Assembly (NCBI GenBank): GCA_030835385.1
Contig: JAURPI010000016.1
Span: 124,001-188,000, forward strand
Source: Alphaproteobacteria bacterium
GTDB taxonomy: Bacteria; Pseudomonadota; Alphaproteobacteria; Rhodospirillales; Rhodospirillaceae
Direction of reading: 5' to 3'
Length of the DNA stretch: 64,000 nucleotides
Shown one piece after another: positions 44,512-53,938 of this stretch. How positions within the stretch are numbered: the first letter of the stretch is position 1; every line of letters starts with the position of its first letter. The notes beneath the pieces are model-generated. The model did no database searches. It had not been told where the DNA came from and saw only the letters and a program-made list of their open reading frames with translations. A program made the position numbers and the translations under genes.

Positions 44512-45531
44512 CTACTCGGCAGCTGCCAATTCTATCATGGCACTTGGTGTCGCAAGGCTTGCTTTATCTAAGGGCCGTAATAGATTGAACCGCATAATGG
44601 CCTGTAAGGACTCCACATATGCTTCACCCCGTTCCGAGTATCGAGTCAGAGTCTCTGCCAATGCCCAGCCATCAAGTTCTTCTTCCGTTCCCAACATTTC
44701 TGCCCGCTGCTCACGAAACATAGCGTAGGCCCAGTGGGTATTTAGATTTTTAGCATAGGCCTTTACTGATTGAAGGGGAGTCTCAAATGCCCGAACGGCG
44801 TAGGCCTGACCTTCGCGTTGTTCTGTTGGTACGATTCCTGCGTCTTCATTCCACACCCATTGACCAAACAGGGCATTGCCTTGCCGCGCAAACCGTGACG
44901 TTCCCCAGGCACTTTCTTCTACGGCCTGGGCGAGGGCAAGAGAAGTGGGGATAGGAGCGACACGCGCCTTAAGGACATCGAACAATTCACTTAGGCTGAC
45001 CTCTTCTTCGACCCAGTCGATGCCATATCGCGTCGCAAGAATATCAATCCATGCGATATCATCTGCGCTGAGAGATAGTTCCTTGTCATCATCATTTCCT
45101 ATTTTAGAAGCAATCATGAGTAGGCGCTGACGATCTTTCGCAATTTCTTCGTTTGCTGTCAGTATCAGAGGAAGGACAGAGCGGAAAAATAATCGCTTGC
45201 GCTGATCGAGAATGCGAATGTCCTTTAATCCATCGGGCATAGCGGAAATGATCAGTCGTGGAACGGCAATACCTTCGTCGCGGACTCGGTCTAGAGAGTA
45301 TCCAAAGGTAGAGAATATCTCCCCCAAGGTATCAACAGACAGGTCATCGCCAGTTATCACGATGCGACCATCGCCAAGGTCGGTTTGCTCATTCCCAGTT
45401 CGCAGCGCACCAACACTTAAAATCAAGACAACCAAGAGAGCCTGTGCCTCGAGTGGTCGGAGGCGTGTTTGTGTGTACATCGCGTGAAGGGCGCCAATAA
45501 TTGCCAACCCAACAGATTTGAGAAAGGTCAT
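44512..45531 (-). CDS. Bax-like glucosaminidase-domain protein
   Basis: The 339-residue protein has a hydrophobic N-terminal anchor (MTFLKSVGLAIIGALHAMYT and VVLILSVGALRTG) and a C-terminal domain of the Bax/FlgJ glucosaminidase type, which cleaves peptidoglycan glycan strands: PTSLALAQAVEESAWGTSRF with the catalytic glutamate, GNALFGQWVWNEDAGI, VRAFETPLQSVKAYAKNLNT and ALAETLTRYSERGEAYVESL. Residues 45-190 contain a helical region of unknown role. An in-frame TTG at 45543 precedes the ATG. It is alone between the convergent deacetylase and the Nfu gene, and both neighbours suggest an envelope role for it and the deacetylase. Confidence 0.88.
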   Translation of the reverse strand: MTFLKSVGLAIIGALHAMYTQTRLRPLEAQALLVVLILSVGALRTGNEQTDLGDGRIVITGDDLSVDTLGEIFSTFGYSLDRVRDEGIAVPRLIISAMPDGLKDIRILDQRKRLFFRSVLPLILTANEEIAKDRQRLLMIASKIGNDDDKELSLSADDIAWIDILATRYGIDWVEEEVSLSELFDVLKARVAPIPTSLALAQAVEESAWGTSRFARQGNALFGQWVWNEDAGIVPTEQREGQAYAVRAFETPLQSVKAYAKNLNTHWAYAMFREQRAEMLGTEEELDGWALAETLTRYSERGEAYVESLQAIMRFNLLRPLDKASLATPSAMIELAAAE

Positions 45532-45578
45532 GACGTGCGGCAATGTGAAACTCAGAACAGCGTTTACGAAAGTACTGT

Positions 45579-46145
45579 TTACGCTACCGCTTCGACTTGC
45601 GTCACTTCTGGCACGTAATGACGCAACATATTTTCAATTCCGGACTTCAACGTCATGGTCGAGCTTGGGCAACCGGCGCAGGCGCCTCGCATATGCAAAT
45701 AGACCGTGCCACTCTTGAACCCTTTATAGATGATATCGCCGCCATCTTGCGCAACAGCGGGCCGAACCCGGGTCTCAATCAGTTCTTTGATCTGATCAAT
45801 GACTTCTGGATCGGCACCGTCATCAGCAAACGTGTCGGTTTCATCCGTGCTACCAGCACCATCAAGGAGCAACGCTTGGCCTGAAGTGTAGTGATCCATA
45901 ATGGCACCCAGGACCAGTGGCTTAATAACCTGCCAATCCATATCGTCGGTTTTGGTGACAGTTATAAAATCAGCGCCAAAAAACACACCTGTAACCCCAT
46001 CCAGGTCAAACAGGCGGCTCGCAAGGGGGGACTGCTTGGCATCCTCTGCTGCCGTAAAATCGGCGACACCACTGTCCATGACCGGGCGACCGGGAAGAAA
46101 TTTCAAGGTTGCTGGGTTAGGGGTCTGTTCAGTTTGAATAAACAT
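45579..46145 (-). CDS. NfuA/NifU-type Fe-S cluster carrier protein
   Basis: The 188-residue protein has the N-terminal Nfu domain (MFIQTEQTPNPATLKFLPGR, LFDLDGVTGVFFGADFITVT) and the C-terminal NifU-like domain with the cluster-binding MRGACAGCPSSTMTLKSGIE (Cys-x2-Cys). It delivers [4Fe-4S] clusters to target enzymes. This domain order matches the alphaproteobacterial and mitochondrial Nfu1 type rather than E. coli NfuA. The frame is open to 46229; the ATG at 46145, with AGGA upstream, starts the recognisable sequence. A universal stress protein gene lies upstream, 99 bases away. Confidence 0.94.
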   Translation of the reverse strand: MFIQTEQTPNPATLKFLPGRPVMDSGVADFTAAEDAKQSPLASRLFDLDGVTGVFFGADFITVTKTDDMDWQVIKPLVLGAIMDHYTSGQALLLDGAGSTDETDTFADDGADPEVIDQIKELIETRVRPAVAQDGGDIIYKGFKSGTVYLHMRGACAGCPSSTMTLKSGIENMLRHYVPEVTQVEAVA

Positions 46146-46244
46146 CAGAACTATCCTGGTCGATATTGAAGGGTATCTCCGATAATTAGGACTAATTCGG
46201 TCAGGTATCAAGAGCGAAGGCGAGGCCAATACCGGCGGCTACCC

Positions 46245-46736
46245 TTAGGTTAAAGCGTCGATTTCATCGGACGTGAGGTTCCCTGGCACAATGGTGACAG
46301 GCAGGGTGATTTTACCGGCTAAACGGCCAGAAAGGGCTGTCACCAAAGGACCCGGCCCCTCATCCCCGGTGCCAGCGCCGAGTACCAGAACAGAAACATC
46401 CGCTTGTTCTTCTATCACCGAGAGAAGTTGCTCATTGGTGTCGCCTTCACGCAAATAGAGAGTCGGCATCCGTCCTGTGTGGCGCTGGACGTCGGCTGCA
46501 ACACGCTGAAGCAGTTTTTCAGCCTCAGAGCGTGCTTCTGACTCCATGAGACCAGAAATTGTGGAGAAGTGGTGAAAATCTGAAGGTTCAACGGCATGGA
46601 AGAGAGCGACATTACCATTTGTATGCCGCGCGCGCCGGCAGGCGAAGCGAAGTGCAGCACTCAATTCTGAGGACGAGTCCACAACAAGTAGAAACGTGCG
46701 GGGACGATCCAAAGCTGATTGGTCTTGATCCGTCAT
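46245..46736 (-). CDS. Universal stress protein (UspA family)
   Basis: The 163-residue protein has a single Usp domain: TFLLVVDSSSELSAALRFAC, NVALFHAVEPSDFHHFS, TLYLREGDTNEQLLSVIEEQ and VLVLGAGTGDEGPGPLVTAL-type ATP loop with Gly-x2-Gly-x9-Gly character, and AGKITLPVTIVPGN at the end. Usp proteins bind ATP or not and aid survival under stress; the target is not known. Upstream, the TIGR02186 gene ends 9 bases from its start, so the exporter, its partner and this gene may share one transcript. Confidence 0.92.
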   Translation of the reverse strand: MTDQDQSALDRPRTFLLVVDSSSELSAALRFACRRARHTNGNVALFHAVEPSDFHHFSTISGLMESEARSEAEKLLQRVAADVQRHTGRMPTLYLREGDTNEQLLSVIEEQADVSVLVLGAGTGDEGPGPLVTALSGRLAGKITLPVTIVPGNLTSDEIDALT

Positions 46737-46745
46737 CGCGCGTTC

Positions 46746-47495
46746 CTAAGTTCGCCTAAAAACGGCTTCAGCGGCCCAGCCAGCCAGCACGGCAATTACA
46801 ATCGCCAGCAATCCGTAGAGGGGCGCCAAGTTGTGCGCAAAGTCATAGACCTCAGCTCCGACGCCTGTTTTTGAAATGATCAACGGGACAAATTCTCCAC
46901 TGACAACATCACCGTTTCTGAACAGGTAAATACCTACTTCGTATGCTCCGGTGGGAACATTGGCTGGAAAATGAAGTTCCGCTCGAAACAATCGGTTCGC
47001 CAGCAGAGAAACCTTCCCGTTCTCAGGGTTGTAGAGTTCACGCTCTGAGTTGAGTCGGATCAGTGCGTCTCCGTAAGCCTGACGCGTTTCTTCTGACAGC
47101 TGGGAGTCAACGAATTTCAACTTAAGGTTCTCAAGACCTATCTCATATAAATCGCGGATCCTCTCCGACGTGAATTCCGCGATATCACGATTGCTGGCCA
47201 CATTATAAAAAGATGGTACGTCTCTCATCGCGACCGCTTCTGCGTTTGCCCAAATCGGACCAAATCGATCTTTTCGGCGGAGTACGACATCTGTTGCTGG
47301 ACCACGCACAACGATGACAACATCGCCAGGCCCATCCGTCGCGCCAAACAACAAAACATCTGTGCCGGTAAAACCGGTGGTAATGGCAACCAAGTGATTT
47401 GAAAGATCAGCAACGAGCGGAACGCTTTGTGCGACCCCAGTTCGAGTCAATCCAACGGCAATAGCAAGCGCGACAAGGATGACCCGAACACTCAT
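46746..47495 (-). CDS. TIGR02186-family membrane protein (partner of the TauE/SafE exporter)
   Basis: The 249-residue protein begins with a signal peptide (MSVRVILVALAIAVGLTRTG, cleaved near VAQ), a periplasmic domain with LVADLSNHLVAITTGFTGTD, VLLFGATDGPGDVVIVVRGP and ELHFPANVPTGAYEVGIYLF, and one C-terminal membrane segment (LAPLYGLLAIVIAVLAGWAA). It matches an alphaproteobacterial family of unknown function that commonly sits next to sulfite exporter genes. Its start overlaps the TauE/SafE stop codon by ATGA, so the two are translationally coupled. It may be an accessory periplasmic subunit of the exporter. Confidence 0.86.
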   Translation of the reverse strand: MSVRVILVALAIAVGLTRTGVAQSVPLVADLSNHLVAITTGFTGTDVLLFGATDGPGDVVIVVRGPATDVVLRRKDRFGPIWANAEAVAMRDVPSFYNVASNRDIAEFTSERIRDLYEIGLENLKLKFVDSQLSEETRQAYGDALIRLNSERELYNPENGKVSLLANRLFRAELHFPANVPTGAYEVGIYLFRNGDVVSGEFVPLIISKTGVGAEVYDFAHNLAPLYGLLAIVIAVLAGWAAEAVFRRT

Positions 47496-48424
47496 TCGCC
47501 AAGACCGCCAAATGAAAATGGCTCGCTCGGTGTAACCATCAAATCAAACGCAAGTTTGAAACATACGCCAAGAACGATCAGTGCTAGCAACACCCTTAAT
47601 TGTTCGCCACGTAGCTTGGCGCCCATGCGCGCGCCGATTTGTGCGCCAACAACTCCTCCAACCAATAGAAGAAGTGCAAGCACGACATCGACGGTTTGGT
47701 TCACTGTCGCTTGGAGAAAGGTCGTATTTGCGGTGACGAATATAATCTGAAAGAGCGACGTCCCGATGACCACTTGGGTCGGCATGCCGAGAAGATAAAT
47801 CATTGCCGGTACCATGACGAAGCCACCGCCAACGCCCATGATCGCTGCGAGCACACCAACGACAAATCCAATTCCGAGGGGTAACAGCGCAGAGATATAG
47901 AGTTTTGATTTACGGAACCGCATTTTGAACGGCAGGCCGTGCATCCAGGTATGCCGACCTGGCCCTCGCGCGGATCGTGGTGCCCGTCCAGCAGGCGCTG
48001 CCCGCAACCGAAGGATCGCCTTCATGCTTTCGTAGAACATGAGCCCGCCGATAACGCCCAGAAAAATGACGTAGCTCAACGAGATCACCAGTTCGATTTG
48101 GCCAAGGCCACGCAACACGGAGAACAATGCAACACCGAAGGTTGACCCGATGAAGCCGCCAACTGTCAAAACGGCACCCATGCGAAGATCAACATTGCCG
48201 CGGCGCCAATGGGCAAGCACACCTGATACAGAACTGGCGACAATCTGGTTGGCTTCCGTGCCCACGGCAACTGCCGGCGGAACACCGATAAAGAAAAGTA
48301 GGGGCGTCATGAGAAATCCACCACCTACGCCGAACAGTCCAGACAACAAGCCGACCACCCCACCCATACTCAGAATGAGGAAAATGTTCACCGACATCTC
48401 GGCGATGGGGAGGTAGATCTGCAT
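47492..48424 (-). CDS. TauE/SafE-family sulfite/organosulfur exporter
   Basis: The 310-residue protein has about eight hydrophobic segments and the duplicated family repeat: ILSMGGVVGLLSGLFGVGGG, FLMTPLLFFIGVPPAVAVGT, VVGVLAAIMGVGGGFVMVPA and YLLGMPTQVVIGTSLFQII, with AQIGARMGAKLRGEQLRVLL near the end. A basic loop of about 40 residues (RAAPAGRAPRSARGPGRHTW) separates the two halves. The family exports sulfite, sulfoacetate or related anions. It is first in a minus-strand group with the TIGR02186 gene. The exact substrate is unknown. Confidence 0.9.
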   Translation of the reverse strand: MQIYLPIAEMSVNIFLILSMGGVVGLLSGLFGVGGGFLMTPLLFFIGVPPAVAVGTEANQIVASSVSGVLAHWRRGNVDLRMGAVLTVGGFIGSTFGVALFSVLRGLGQIELVISLSYVIFLGVIGGLMFYESMKAILRLRAAPAGRAPRSARGPGRHTWMHGLPFKMRFRKSKLYISALLPLGIGFVVGVLAAIMGVGGGFVMVPAMIYLLGMPTQVVIGTSLFQIIFVTANTTFLQATVNQTVDVVLALLLLVGGVVGAQIGARMGAKLRGEQLRVLLALIVLGVCFKLAFDLMVTPSEPFSFGGLGE

Positions 48425-48535
48425 GCCGGTAAGCCGGCCTCTCCAGGCGAAAAAAGTGAGTTAGTGTAAGGCTTTGTACGGCCCGCGCCGCGCCTGATCA
48501 AGGGAAAAGCCGGACACCCTCATAAGAAGTCCCAG

Positions 48536-49855
48536 CTAAGTCAGTCGCTTGAAGCCAGAATGGGCGACAGGGCCCCGTAGCCGACCCTCAATACTTCCGG
48601 TCGAGGCCGCCGAGGCGATCAATCCAAACACCTCGCGGCAGGCATCGGCGTAGTCGGCAACGTCATCAGGCATGTGCGCAGCCATGGCGTAGAACGCTGG
48701 GCCGGCCAAAAATCCACGACCCAGCATTTCTTGGGTAAACAACGTCCGTTGCGCTGGTGCGCTATCACCTAAAAATTCTAGATGAGCCAAGGGGTCGAGT
48801 CCGCTCACGGCAACTTTTAAACCGGTATGGTCGGCGGCCTCCAACCACACTTGCTTAACGCGTTGGCCGATTTCGATCAGATGATCAGAGATCATTTCTT
48901 TTTCAAACTTGTTCAACACGGCCAGAGCCGCAGCTGGTCCAATGCGTTCGGTCCAAGAGGTTGAACTGATAAAAGTGTTTTGGGCGGCTTGCATGATCTC
49001 GCGTCGACCAATGATCGCAGAAATCGGATATCCATTCCCGAGCGCTTTGGCAAAAACGGCGATATCGGGGTCAACACCAAGAGTCAGGTGAAGGCCACCC
49101 GTGGTGAGTCGAAAGCCGCTGGTAATCTCATCAAAAATCAACACAGCGCCAGTTTGGTTGGCGATTTCGCGGACACCTTTGACGAACTCTGCGTCAGGGT
49201 CTGAGTCACTCGCCGGTTCCATCACAATGGCCGCAAGGTCATCCCCACATCCGGACACAATCGAGTTCAATGTGTCGATGTCGTTATACTGAAATGGCCG
49301 GGTCAAACCTTCTAAGCCCCTTGGAACTCCTGCAGGGTCAAGACCCGGCAAAAGATGGCCATCTAGAGCATCGTCCTTAGCCAGATTGGCCGACAGGTAC
49401 CAGTCATGCCAACCGTGATAGCCACACACAGCCACCGTAGCCCGACGAGCATGGGTACGGGCAATGCGAACAGCCACCGCCATAGCCTCGCCGCCTGCTC
49501 GGGAAAACCGAGCCATGTCCGCCCAGGGATGGAGATCGGTTAAACGCTCGGCCAGAACAACTTCTTCAGGTGCATTGAGTGTGCTCATGCTCCCTTGCTC
49601 AATGGCCGCTTTAACGGCGTTGTCCACGCATTGATCGGCGTAGCCCAGCACCGTGGCTCCAACGCCACCGATGGCAAAATCACGGTAGGTATTGCCGTCT
49701 AGGTCCGTCACGGTGATGCCTGAGGCAGCCGCGTAATAGCTCGGCCAGCCATCTGGCAGAAACATCTCGGGGCGTTTTGAGAGCAACTGGGTTCCACCCG
49801 GAATGAGTCGCCGGGCAATATCGTACATCTCCTGGCCTTTTTTTGTACTCACCAT
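48536..49855 (-). CDS. Class III aminotransferase, glutamate-1-semialdehyde aminomutase-like, in a sugar locus
   Basis: The 439-residue PLP enzyme has the class III layout: IPGGTQLLSKRPEMFLPDGW, the GSA-like DLDGNTYRDFAIGGVGATVL, RFSRAGGEAMAVAVRIART, GYHGWHDWYLS, the cofactor Asp in AVLIFDEITSGFR and the Schiff-base lysine in VFAKALGNGYPISAIIGRRE. Unlike true HemL it lies in a surface-sugar locus directly after gmd and fcl, 22 bases from fcl. Such homologues are seen in nonulosonate and amino-sugar loci. It may aminate a keto sugar or make an amino-acid-derived side group. The substrate is not known. Confidence 0.85.
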   Translation of the reverse strand: MVSTKKGQEMYDIARRLIPGGTQLLSKRPEMFLPDGWPSYYAAASGITVTDLDGNTYRDFAIGGVGATVLGYADQCVDNAVKAAIEQGSMSTLNAPEEVVLAERLTDLHPWADMARFSRAGGEAMAVAVRIARTHARRATVAVCGYHGWHDWYLSANLAKDDALDGHLLPGLDPAGVPRGLEGLTRPFQYNDIDTLNSIVSGCGDDLAAIVMEPASDSDPDAEFVKGVREIANQTGAVLIFDEITSGFRLTTGGLHLTLGVDPDIAVFAKALGNGYPISAIIGRREIMQAAQNTFISSTSWTERIGPAAALAVLNKFEKEMISDHLIEIGQRVKQVWLEAADHTGLKVAVSGLDPLAHLEFLGDSAPAQRTLFTQEMLGRGFLAGPAFYAMAAHMPDDVADYADACREVFGLIASAASTGSIEGRLRGPVAHSGFKRLT

Positions 49856-49877
49856 GATGCCCTAATTTGGATAAGCG

Positions 49878-50822
49878 TTATGTACCTTGCTCTAGGTACC
49901 AAGCGTAGGTCTTCGCAATACCATCTTTCAACGATGTCGATGCTTTCCAGCCCAGTGCATTGATCCGTGCAGAATCCATCAGCTTGCGTGGCATTCCGTC
50001 AGGTTTACCCAGGTCGTTTGTTATGGATCCGGTGAAACCGACGACATCTGCAACGGTCTGAGCAACATCACGGATGGCTATGTCTTCCCCATACCCAATA
50101 TTGATGGCGTCATAGGACGAATAATTCTCCATAAGAAAAACACAGGCCTGCGCTAGGTCATCGACATACAAAAACTCTCGTTTGGGTGTTCCAGTGCCCC
50201 AAATCTCAAAATTTTCGGCTCCACTTTCTTTCGCTTGATGGGCTTTGACGATCAATGCGGAAAGTACGTGGCTTTCCTTGAGATCAAAACTATCACCGGG
50301 GCCATATAGATTAGTCGGCATGCACGAAACGTAATCGCGCCCATGCTGTTGTCGATAGGCTTTGGTCATCATGACGCCGGCAATTTTTGCAAGGGCGTAC
50401 CATTGGTTGGTTGGTTCTAAGGGACCCGTAAGCAAGGCGTTTTCATTCATGGGCTGGGCGGCCAGTCGCGGATAAATGCAACTCGACCCCAGAAAAACCA
50501 GACGGTTAACGCCGACCGCATGGGCTGCCGAAAACACGTTGGTCTCAATGCTTATATTGTCCATGAGAAAATTAACGGGGTAGGTGTCGTTGGCCAGGAT
50601 ACCGCCAACTCGTGCCGCAGCTATAAAGATGGCATCGGGTTTGGTGTCGGCCATCCAATCTTCGACATCACTCTGTCGGGTAAGATCAAGAATTGAACGG
50701 CTTGCTGTTATGGTTTCGCAGTCGATGGTTTCTAGCTGACGGACCAGCGCAGCCCCAACCAGGCCATTATGACCCGCCACCCAGACTCTTTTTCCGGCGA
50801 GAGAGTAGTGTAATTTTGTCAT
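49878..50822 (-). CDS. fcl: GDP-L-fucose synthase
   Basis: Fcl epimerises and reduces GDP-4-keto-6-deoxymannose to GDP-L-fucose. The 314-residue short-chain dehydrogenase-type protein has VWVAGHNGLVGAALVRQLET, VFLGSSCIYPRLAAQPMNEN, the catalytic Tyr-x3-Lys in QWYALAKIAGVMMTKAYRQQ, MPTNLYGPGDSFDLKESHVL and EFLYVDDLAQACVFLMENY. The reduction partner gmd begins 8 bases upstream, so gmd-fcl are a unit. Nothing suggests inactivity. The product may be GDP-fucose or a derivative modified by the aminotransferase. Confidence 0.95.
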   Translation of the reverse strand: MTKLHYSLAGKRVWVAGHNGLVGAALVRQLETIDCETITASRSILDLTRQSDVEDWMADTKPDAIFIAAARVGGILANDTYPVNFLMDNISIETNVFSAAHAVGVNRLVFLGSSCIYPRLAAQPMNENALLTGPLEPTNQWYALAKIAGVMMTKAYRQQHGRDYVSCMPTNLYGPGDSFDLKESHVLSALIVKAHQAKESGAENFEIWGTGTPKREFLYVDDLAQACVFLMENYSSYDAINIGYGEDIAIRDVAQTVADVVGFTGSITNDLGKPDGMPRKLMDSARINALGWKASTSLKDGIAKTYAWYLEQGT

Positions 50823-50830
50823 TGGCTCGG

Positions 50831-51898
50831 TCAGTCGTCAGGTTGATAGCGACGGTTTTCGTCTTTTAGAACTTCCAGATCGCTAGCCACCATCTCTTTC
50901 ACCATGTCGGCGAAAGATGTTGTGTGTTGCCATCCCAGTTTCTCGCGAGCTTTAGTCGGATCGCCGAGCAGCAGTTCAACTTCCGTCGGTCGAAAATAGC
51001 GCGGATCAATTTCGACAAGGACATCACCTGTCTTGGCATCAAGACCTTTTTCGTCAACGCCCTCACCTTCCCACTGTATCCCTCGACCAATTTCCGCAAA
51101 CGCACGCTCAACAAAAGACCGAACCGTATGAGTCTCGCCTGTCGCCAGAACAAAATCGTCGCCCTCTGGTTGCTGAACGATCCTCCACATTCCCTCTACA
51201 TAATCACGGGCGTGTCCCCAGTCTCGTTTGGCATCAATGTTGCCAAGATAAATTTTCTCCTGAAGGCCAAATTCTATCGCTGCAACGGCTCGAGTGATTT
51301 TCCGGGTCACAAAGGTCTCACCCCGTAACGGGCTCTCATGGTTAAAGAGAATACCGTTTGATGCATGAAAGCCATAGGCTTCGCGGTAGTTAACCGTAAT
51401 CCAGTATGCATAAAGCTTGGCCACCGCGTAGGGTGACCGGGGGTAAAACGGCGTGGTTTCTTTTTGCGGTGTTTCTTGGACTTTACCGTAAAGCTCAGAT
51501 GTCGATGCTTGGTAAAACCGTGTTTGGTTCATTTCAAGAATGCGCATCGCCTCTAACAGTCGCAATGTGCCAATCGCGTCGGAATTGGCCGTGTATTCGG
51601 GAGTCTCGAAAGACACCTTCACATGGCTTTGTGCCGCGAGATTGTAAATTTCATCCGGCTGCACCTCTTGCACCAATCGAATAAGGTTGGTTGCGTCCGT
51701 GAGATCACCGTAATGCAAAAAGAACTGAACACCTGATTTGTGGAAATCCTGATACAGGTGATCAATGCGTCCGGTATTAAACGAAGACGACCGTCGTTTT
51801 ACGCCATGTACCGTATAGCCTTTACCAAGCAAAAGCTCGGCGAGGTAGGCGCCATCCTGTCCGGTTACACCGGTAATAAGAGCAGTTTTATTGGCCAT
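50831..51898 (-). CDS. gmd: GDP-mannose 4,6-dehydratase
   Basis: Gmd converts GDP-mannose to GDP-4-keto-6-deoxymannose. The 355-residue protein has the NADP motif [20 protein letters not shown], the GDP-mannose dehydratase signatures [39 protein letters not shown], the Tyr-x3-Lys in [20 protein letters not shown], and [20 protein letters not shown]. It precedes fcl by 8 bases. Between it and neuC (52012) lie 113 bases without a gene. The enzyme links this locus to a GDP-sugar branch. Confidence 0.96.
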   Translation of the reverse strand: MANKTALITGVTGQDGAYLAELLLGKGYTVHGVKRRSSSFNTGRIDHLYQDFHKSGVQFFLHYGDLTDATNLIRLVQEVQPDEIYNLAAQSHVKVSFETPEYTANSDAIGTLRLLEAMRILEMNQTRFYQASTSELYGKVQETPQKETTPFYPRSPYAVAKLYAYWITVNYREAYGFHASNGILFNHESPLRGETFVTRKITRAVAAIEFGLQEKIYLGNIDAKRDWGHARDYVEGMWRIVQQPEGDDFVLATGETHTVRSFVERAFAEIGRGIQWEGEGVDEKGLDAKTGDVLVEIDPRYFRPTEVELLLGDPTKAREKLGWQHTTSFADMVKEMVASDLEVLKDENRRYQPDD

Positions 51899-52011
51899 GA
51901 AAGTTCCAATGGGCCCAAAAAAAATGACGCTCGATCATAGGCGTGCGCCCCCAATGCGGGCAAGGGCAGCGATGCCGTGATGGAACCCTCATCCCCCTCA
52001 TTGATGAAAAT

Positions 52012-53172
52012 TCATGGTAGATCATAAAACCGTTTCTCCTGAATGCTATCCAGGGCGGTTTTGGCGAGAACCTTTGCAATTTTTAAGCCTACACCACCGC
52101 GACCGTAGGGAGGGTCTTTTCCCTCACCATGCTTTCTAAACGATGAGTCCATGGCCTGTTTAATGGCAGCTACAATGGCGGTTGTGTCAGCGGCGCTATC
52201 GATTACCAACGGTCCACGCAGCCGACCCTTTTGACGGTCGCCAATATTGACAGTGGGCACGCCAATCGCCGGCGCTTCAATCAGACCAGACGATGAATTA
52301 CCGATCACCACGTCTGCAATGGAGAGAAGGCTCAAGTAGCGTTGATATCCGAGAGAGGTCACGACACACCGTCTCTGTGTATCCTTTTCAGCAAAGACGT
52401 TGAGTGCGCCCTGTATGAACGCATAACCAGGGTCTGAATTCACGCCTGTAAAAACCATAGCCGTCGATTCAAAATGATCGAGTGCATTCGTCAGGGCTGA
52501 AATTTCTGCTGCACCCTGGTCTAGATGCAAGGTTACCGGGTGGTGTGTGATGACAAACAGAGGCGATGACAATTTAATCCCTAGGTCTTCTGCTAATTTT
52601 TCTCTGTTGAGTCGTTTAAGAGTATCGAGATGATCTAGTCCTGGGGCGCCAACCATATGAATGTTTGCGGGGTCTTCACCCATCTGCCGCAATCGTTTCG
52701 CATAGGGGGCGGCTGCGCAAAAATGTAGCCGCGCCATTTTTGTGATGGCGTGACGAATAGAATCATCAACTGCTGCCTCGGTGGCCTCGCCCCCATGAAC
52801 ATGAGCTATGGGAATATTGAGCATCAGTGCAGCTTCAGCTGCGCCAAGAATTTCAAATCGGTCACCCAAAACAACGATAATGTCCGGCGCCAAATCTGCG
52901 AGGGAGTCCGATATCCGATGAACCGCATTTCCAACAGCTTTCGCCGCTGCCAATGGGGTGTCATCGCCAAGATCAATGTCGACCTTGGCGTCGATGGCAA
53001 AGCCTTCGTCTTCGATGTTTCGCCAGGTTTCTCCAAATCGTGGGTCGAGATGCTGCCCGGTCACAATGATTTGCAAAGTGAGTGCGTTATGAGAATCAAT
53101 CGCGCGCATAACAGATGACAAGTGCCCAAAGTCGGCACGAGATCCAGTTATCACGCATACACGACGACTCAT
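52012..53172 (-). CDS. neuC: UDP- or GDP-sugar hydrolysing 2-epimerase (NeuC/LegG family)
   Basis: The 386-residue enzyme hydrolyses an activated 2-acetamido sugar and epimerises C2, giving ManNAc or its 4-acetamido-6-deoxy analogue for nonulosonate synthesis. It shows RRVCVITGSRADFGHLSSVM at the N-terminus, DIIVVLGDRFEILGAAEAAL, IAHVHGGEATEAAVDDSIRH, MVGAPGLDHLDTLKR and VVIGNSSSGLIEAPAIGVPT, the hallmarks of the hydrolysing family. ATG at 53172 is preferred over an upstream in-frame start at 53223 because MSRRVCVITGS opens the fold. The preceding neuA stop lies 10 bases upstream. Sequence alone does not separate UDP-GlcNAc (NeuC) from GDP-sugar (LegG) use. Confidence 0.92.
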   Translation of the reverse strand: MSRRVCVITGSRADFGHLSSVMRAIDSHNALTLQIIVTGQHLDPRFGETWRNIEDEGFAIDAKVDIDLGDDTPLAAAKAVGNAVHRISDSLADLAPDIIVVLGDRFEILGAAEAALMLNIPIAHVHGGEATEAAVDDSIRHAITKMARLHFCAAAPYAKRLRQMGEDPANIHMVGAPGLDHLDTLKRLNREKLAEDLGIKLSSPLFVITHHPVTLHLDQGAAEISALTNALDHFESTAMVFTGVNSDPGYAFIQGALNVFAEKDTQRRCVVTSLGYQRYLSLLSIADVVIGNSSSGLIEAPAIGVPTVNIGDRQKGRLRGPLVIDSAADTTAIVAAIKQAMDSSFRKHGEGKDPPYGRGGVGLKIAKVLAKTALDSIQEKRFYDLP

Positions 53173-53182
53173 GACCGGCTTC

Positions 53183-53938
53183 TCACTCGACGATTCCAAG
53201 GTCTTGCCAAGGGGTAAAATCAATCAGCCCCTTTATCGCTATATATTCGGCTAGATCCAAATCTTCTTGGGTTTCAATTTCTAAGCTGTGCCAGCGGTCC
53301 ATAACCAAACCGTAGCATTCATTCGGATCGCCATAAATTTTTCCAGTTTTGCGGAACGTCGCCCAGTTCATCAAATAGAACGCACCGTTCATGGTCACTT
53401 GAGCCTTGAGATCCTGGCGGCGAAGCCCATTGGCGTCGTGCATTGATTTAACGATGGGGGCGATCGACCCGTCTGCAGTCAAGTCACCGGTTAAGGCGGC
53501 ATAGGTGTCTAGTTGTCGCAGCCCGACAATGAGACCGGCGTTATGCTGATTATAAAGTGCGATGGCCTGATCGAGATGAGCAGCCGTGGCAAACGGTGAA
53601 GAGGGCTCAAGCAGCATAACGGCACTGTAAGTTCGTTTTTCGTTTTCCTCGATCCAGTCCATGGCATGGGCCACCACGCTGTCGGATGTCGCAACATCGC
53701 TGGCAAGGTCCGATGGTCGGGTGAACGGGACCTCGACACCTAACCGCTTGCCTTCTTCGGCGATATCATTGCTATCAGTCGATAGAATGAGACGGCTGCA
53801 ACTGGCGCATCGCTGAGCCGCGCGGGCCTTGTATCCCAGCAACGACAAGCCTTTGACCGTTTTTAGGTTCTTTCCAGGTAGGCCTTTAGACCCACCCCGG
53901 GCGGTAATCAGAAATAGAATATCAAGCGGTGCGGTCAC
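53183..53938 (-). CDS. neuA: CMP-nonulosonate cytidylyltransferase (NeuA/LegF family)
   Basis: This enzyme activates the nine-carbon sugar as CMP-sugar. The 251-residue protein has LDILFLITARGGSKGLPGKN, the nucleotide-binding signature Ala-Arg-Gly-Gly-Ser-Lys-x2-Pro-x-Lys-Asn, AVMLLEPSSPFATAAHLDQA, QVTMNGAFYLMNWATFRKTG and MDRWHSLEIETQEDLDLAEY. The start ATG at 53938 is 112 bases from the divergent neuB start, a shared intergenic region. It heads the minus-strand operon neuA-neuC-gmd-fcl-aminotransferase. It is complete and of normal length. Confidence 0.93.
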   Translation of the reverse strand: MTAPLDILFLITARGGSKGLPGKNLKTVKGLSLLGYKARAAQRCASCSRLILSTDSNDIAEEGKRLGVEVPFTRPSDLASDVATSDSVVAHAMDWIEENEKRTYSAVMLLEPSSPFATAAHLDQAIALYNQHNAGLIVGLRQLDTYAALTGDLTADGSIAPIVKSMHDANGLRRQDLKAQVTMNGAFYLMNWATFRKTGKIYGDPNECYGLVMDRWHSLEIETQEDLDLAEYIAIKGLIDFTPWQDLGIVE

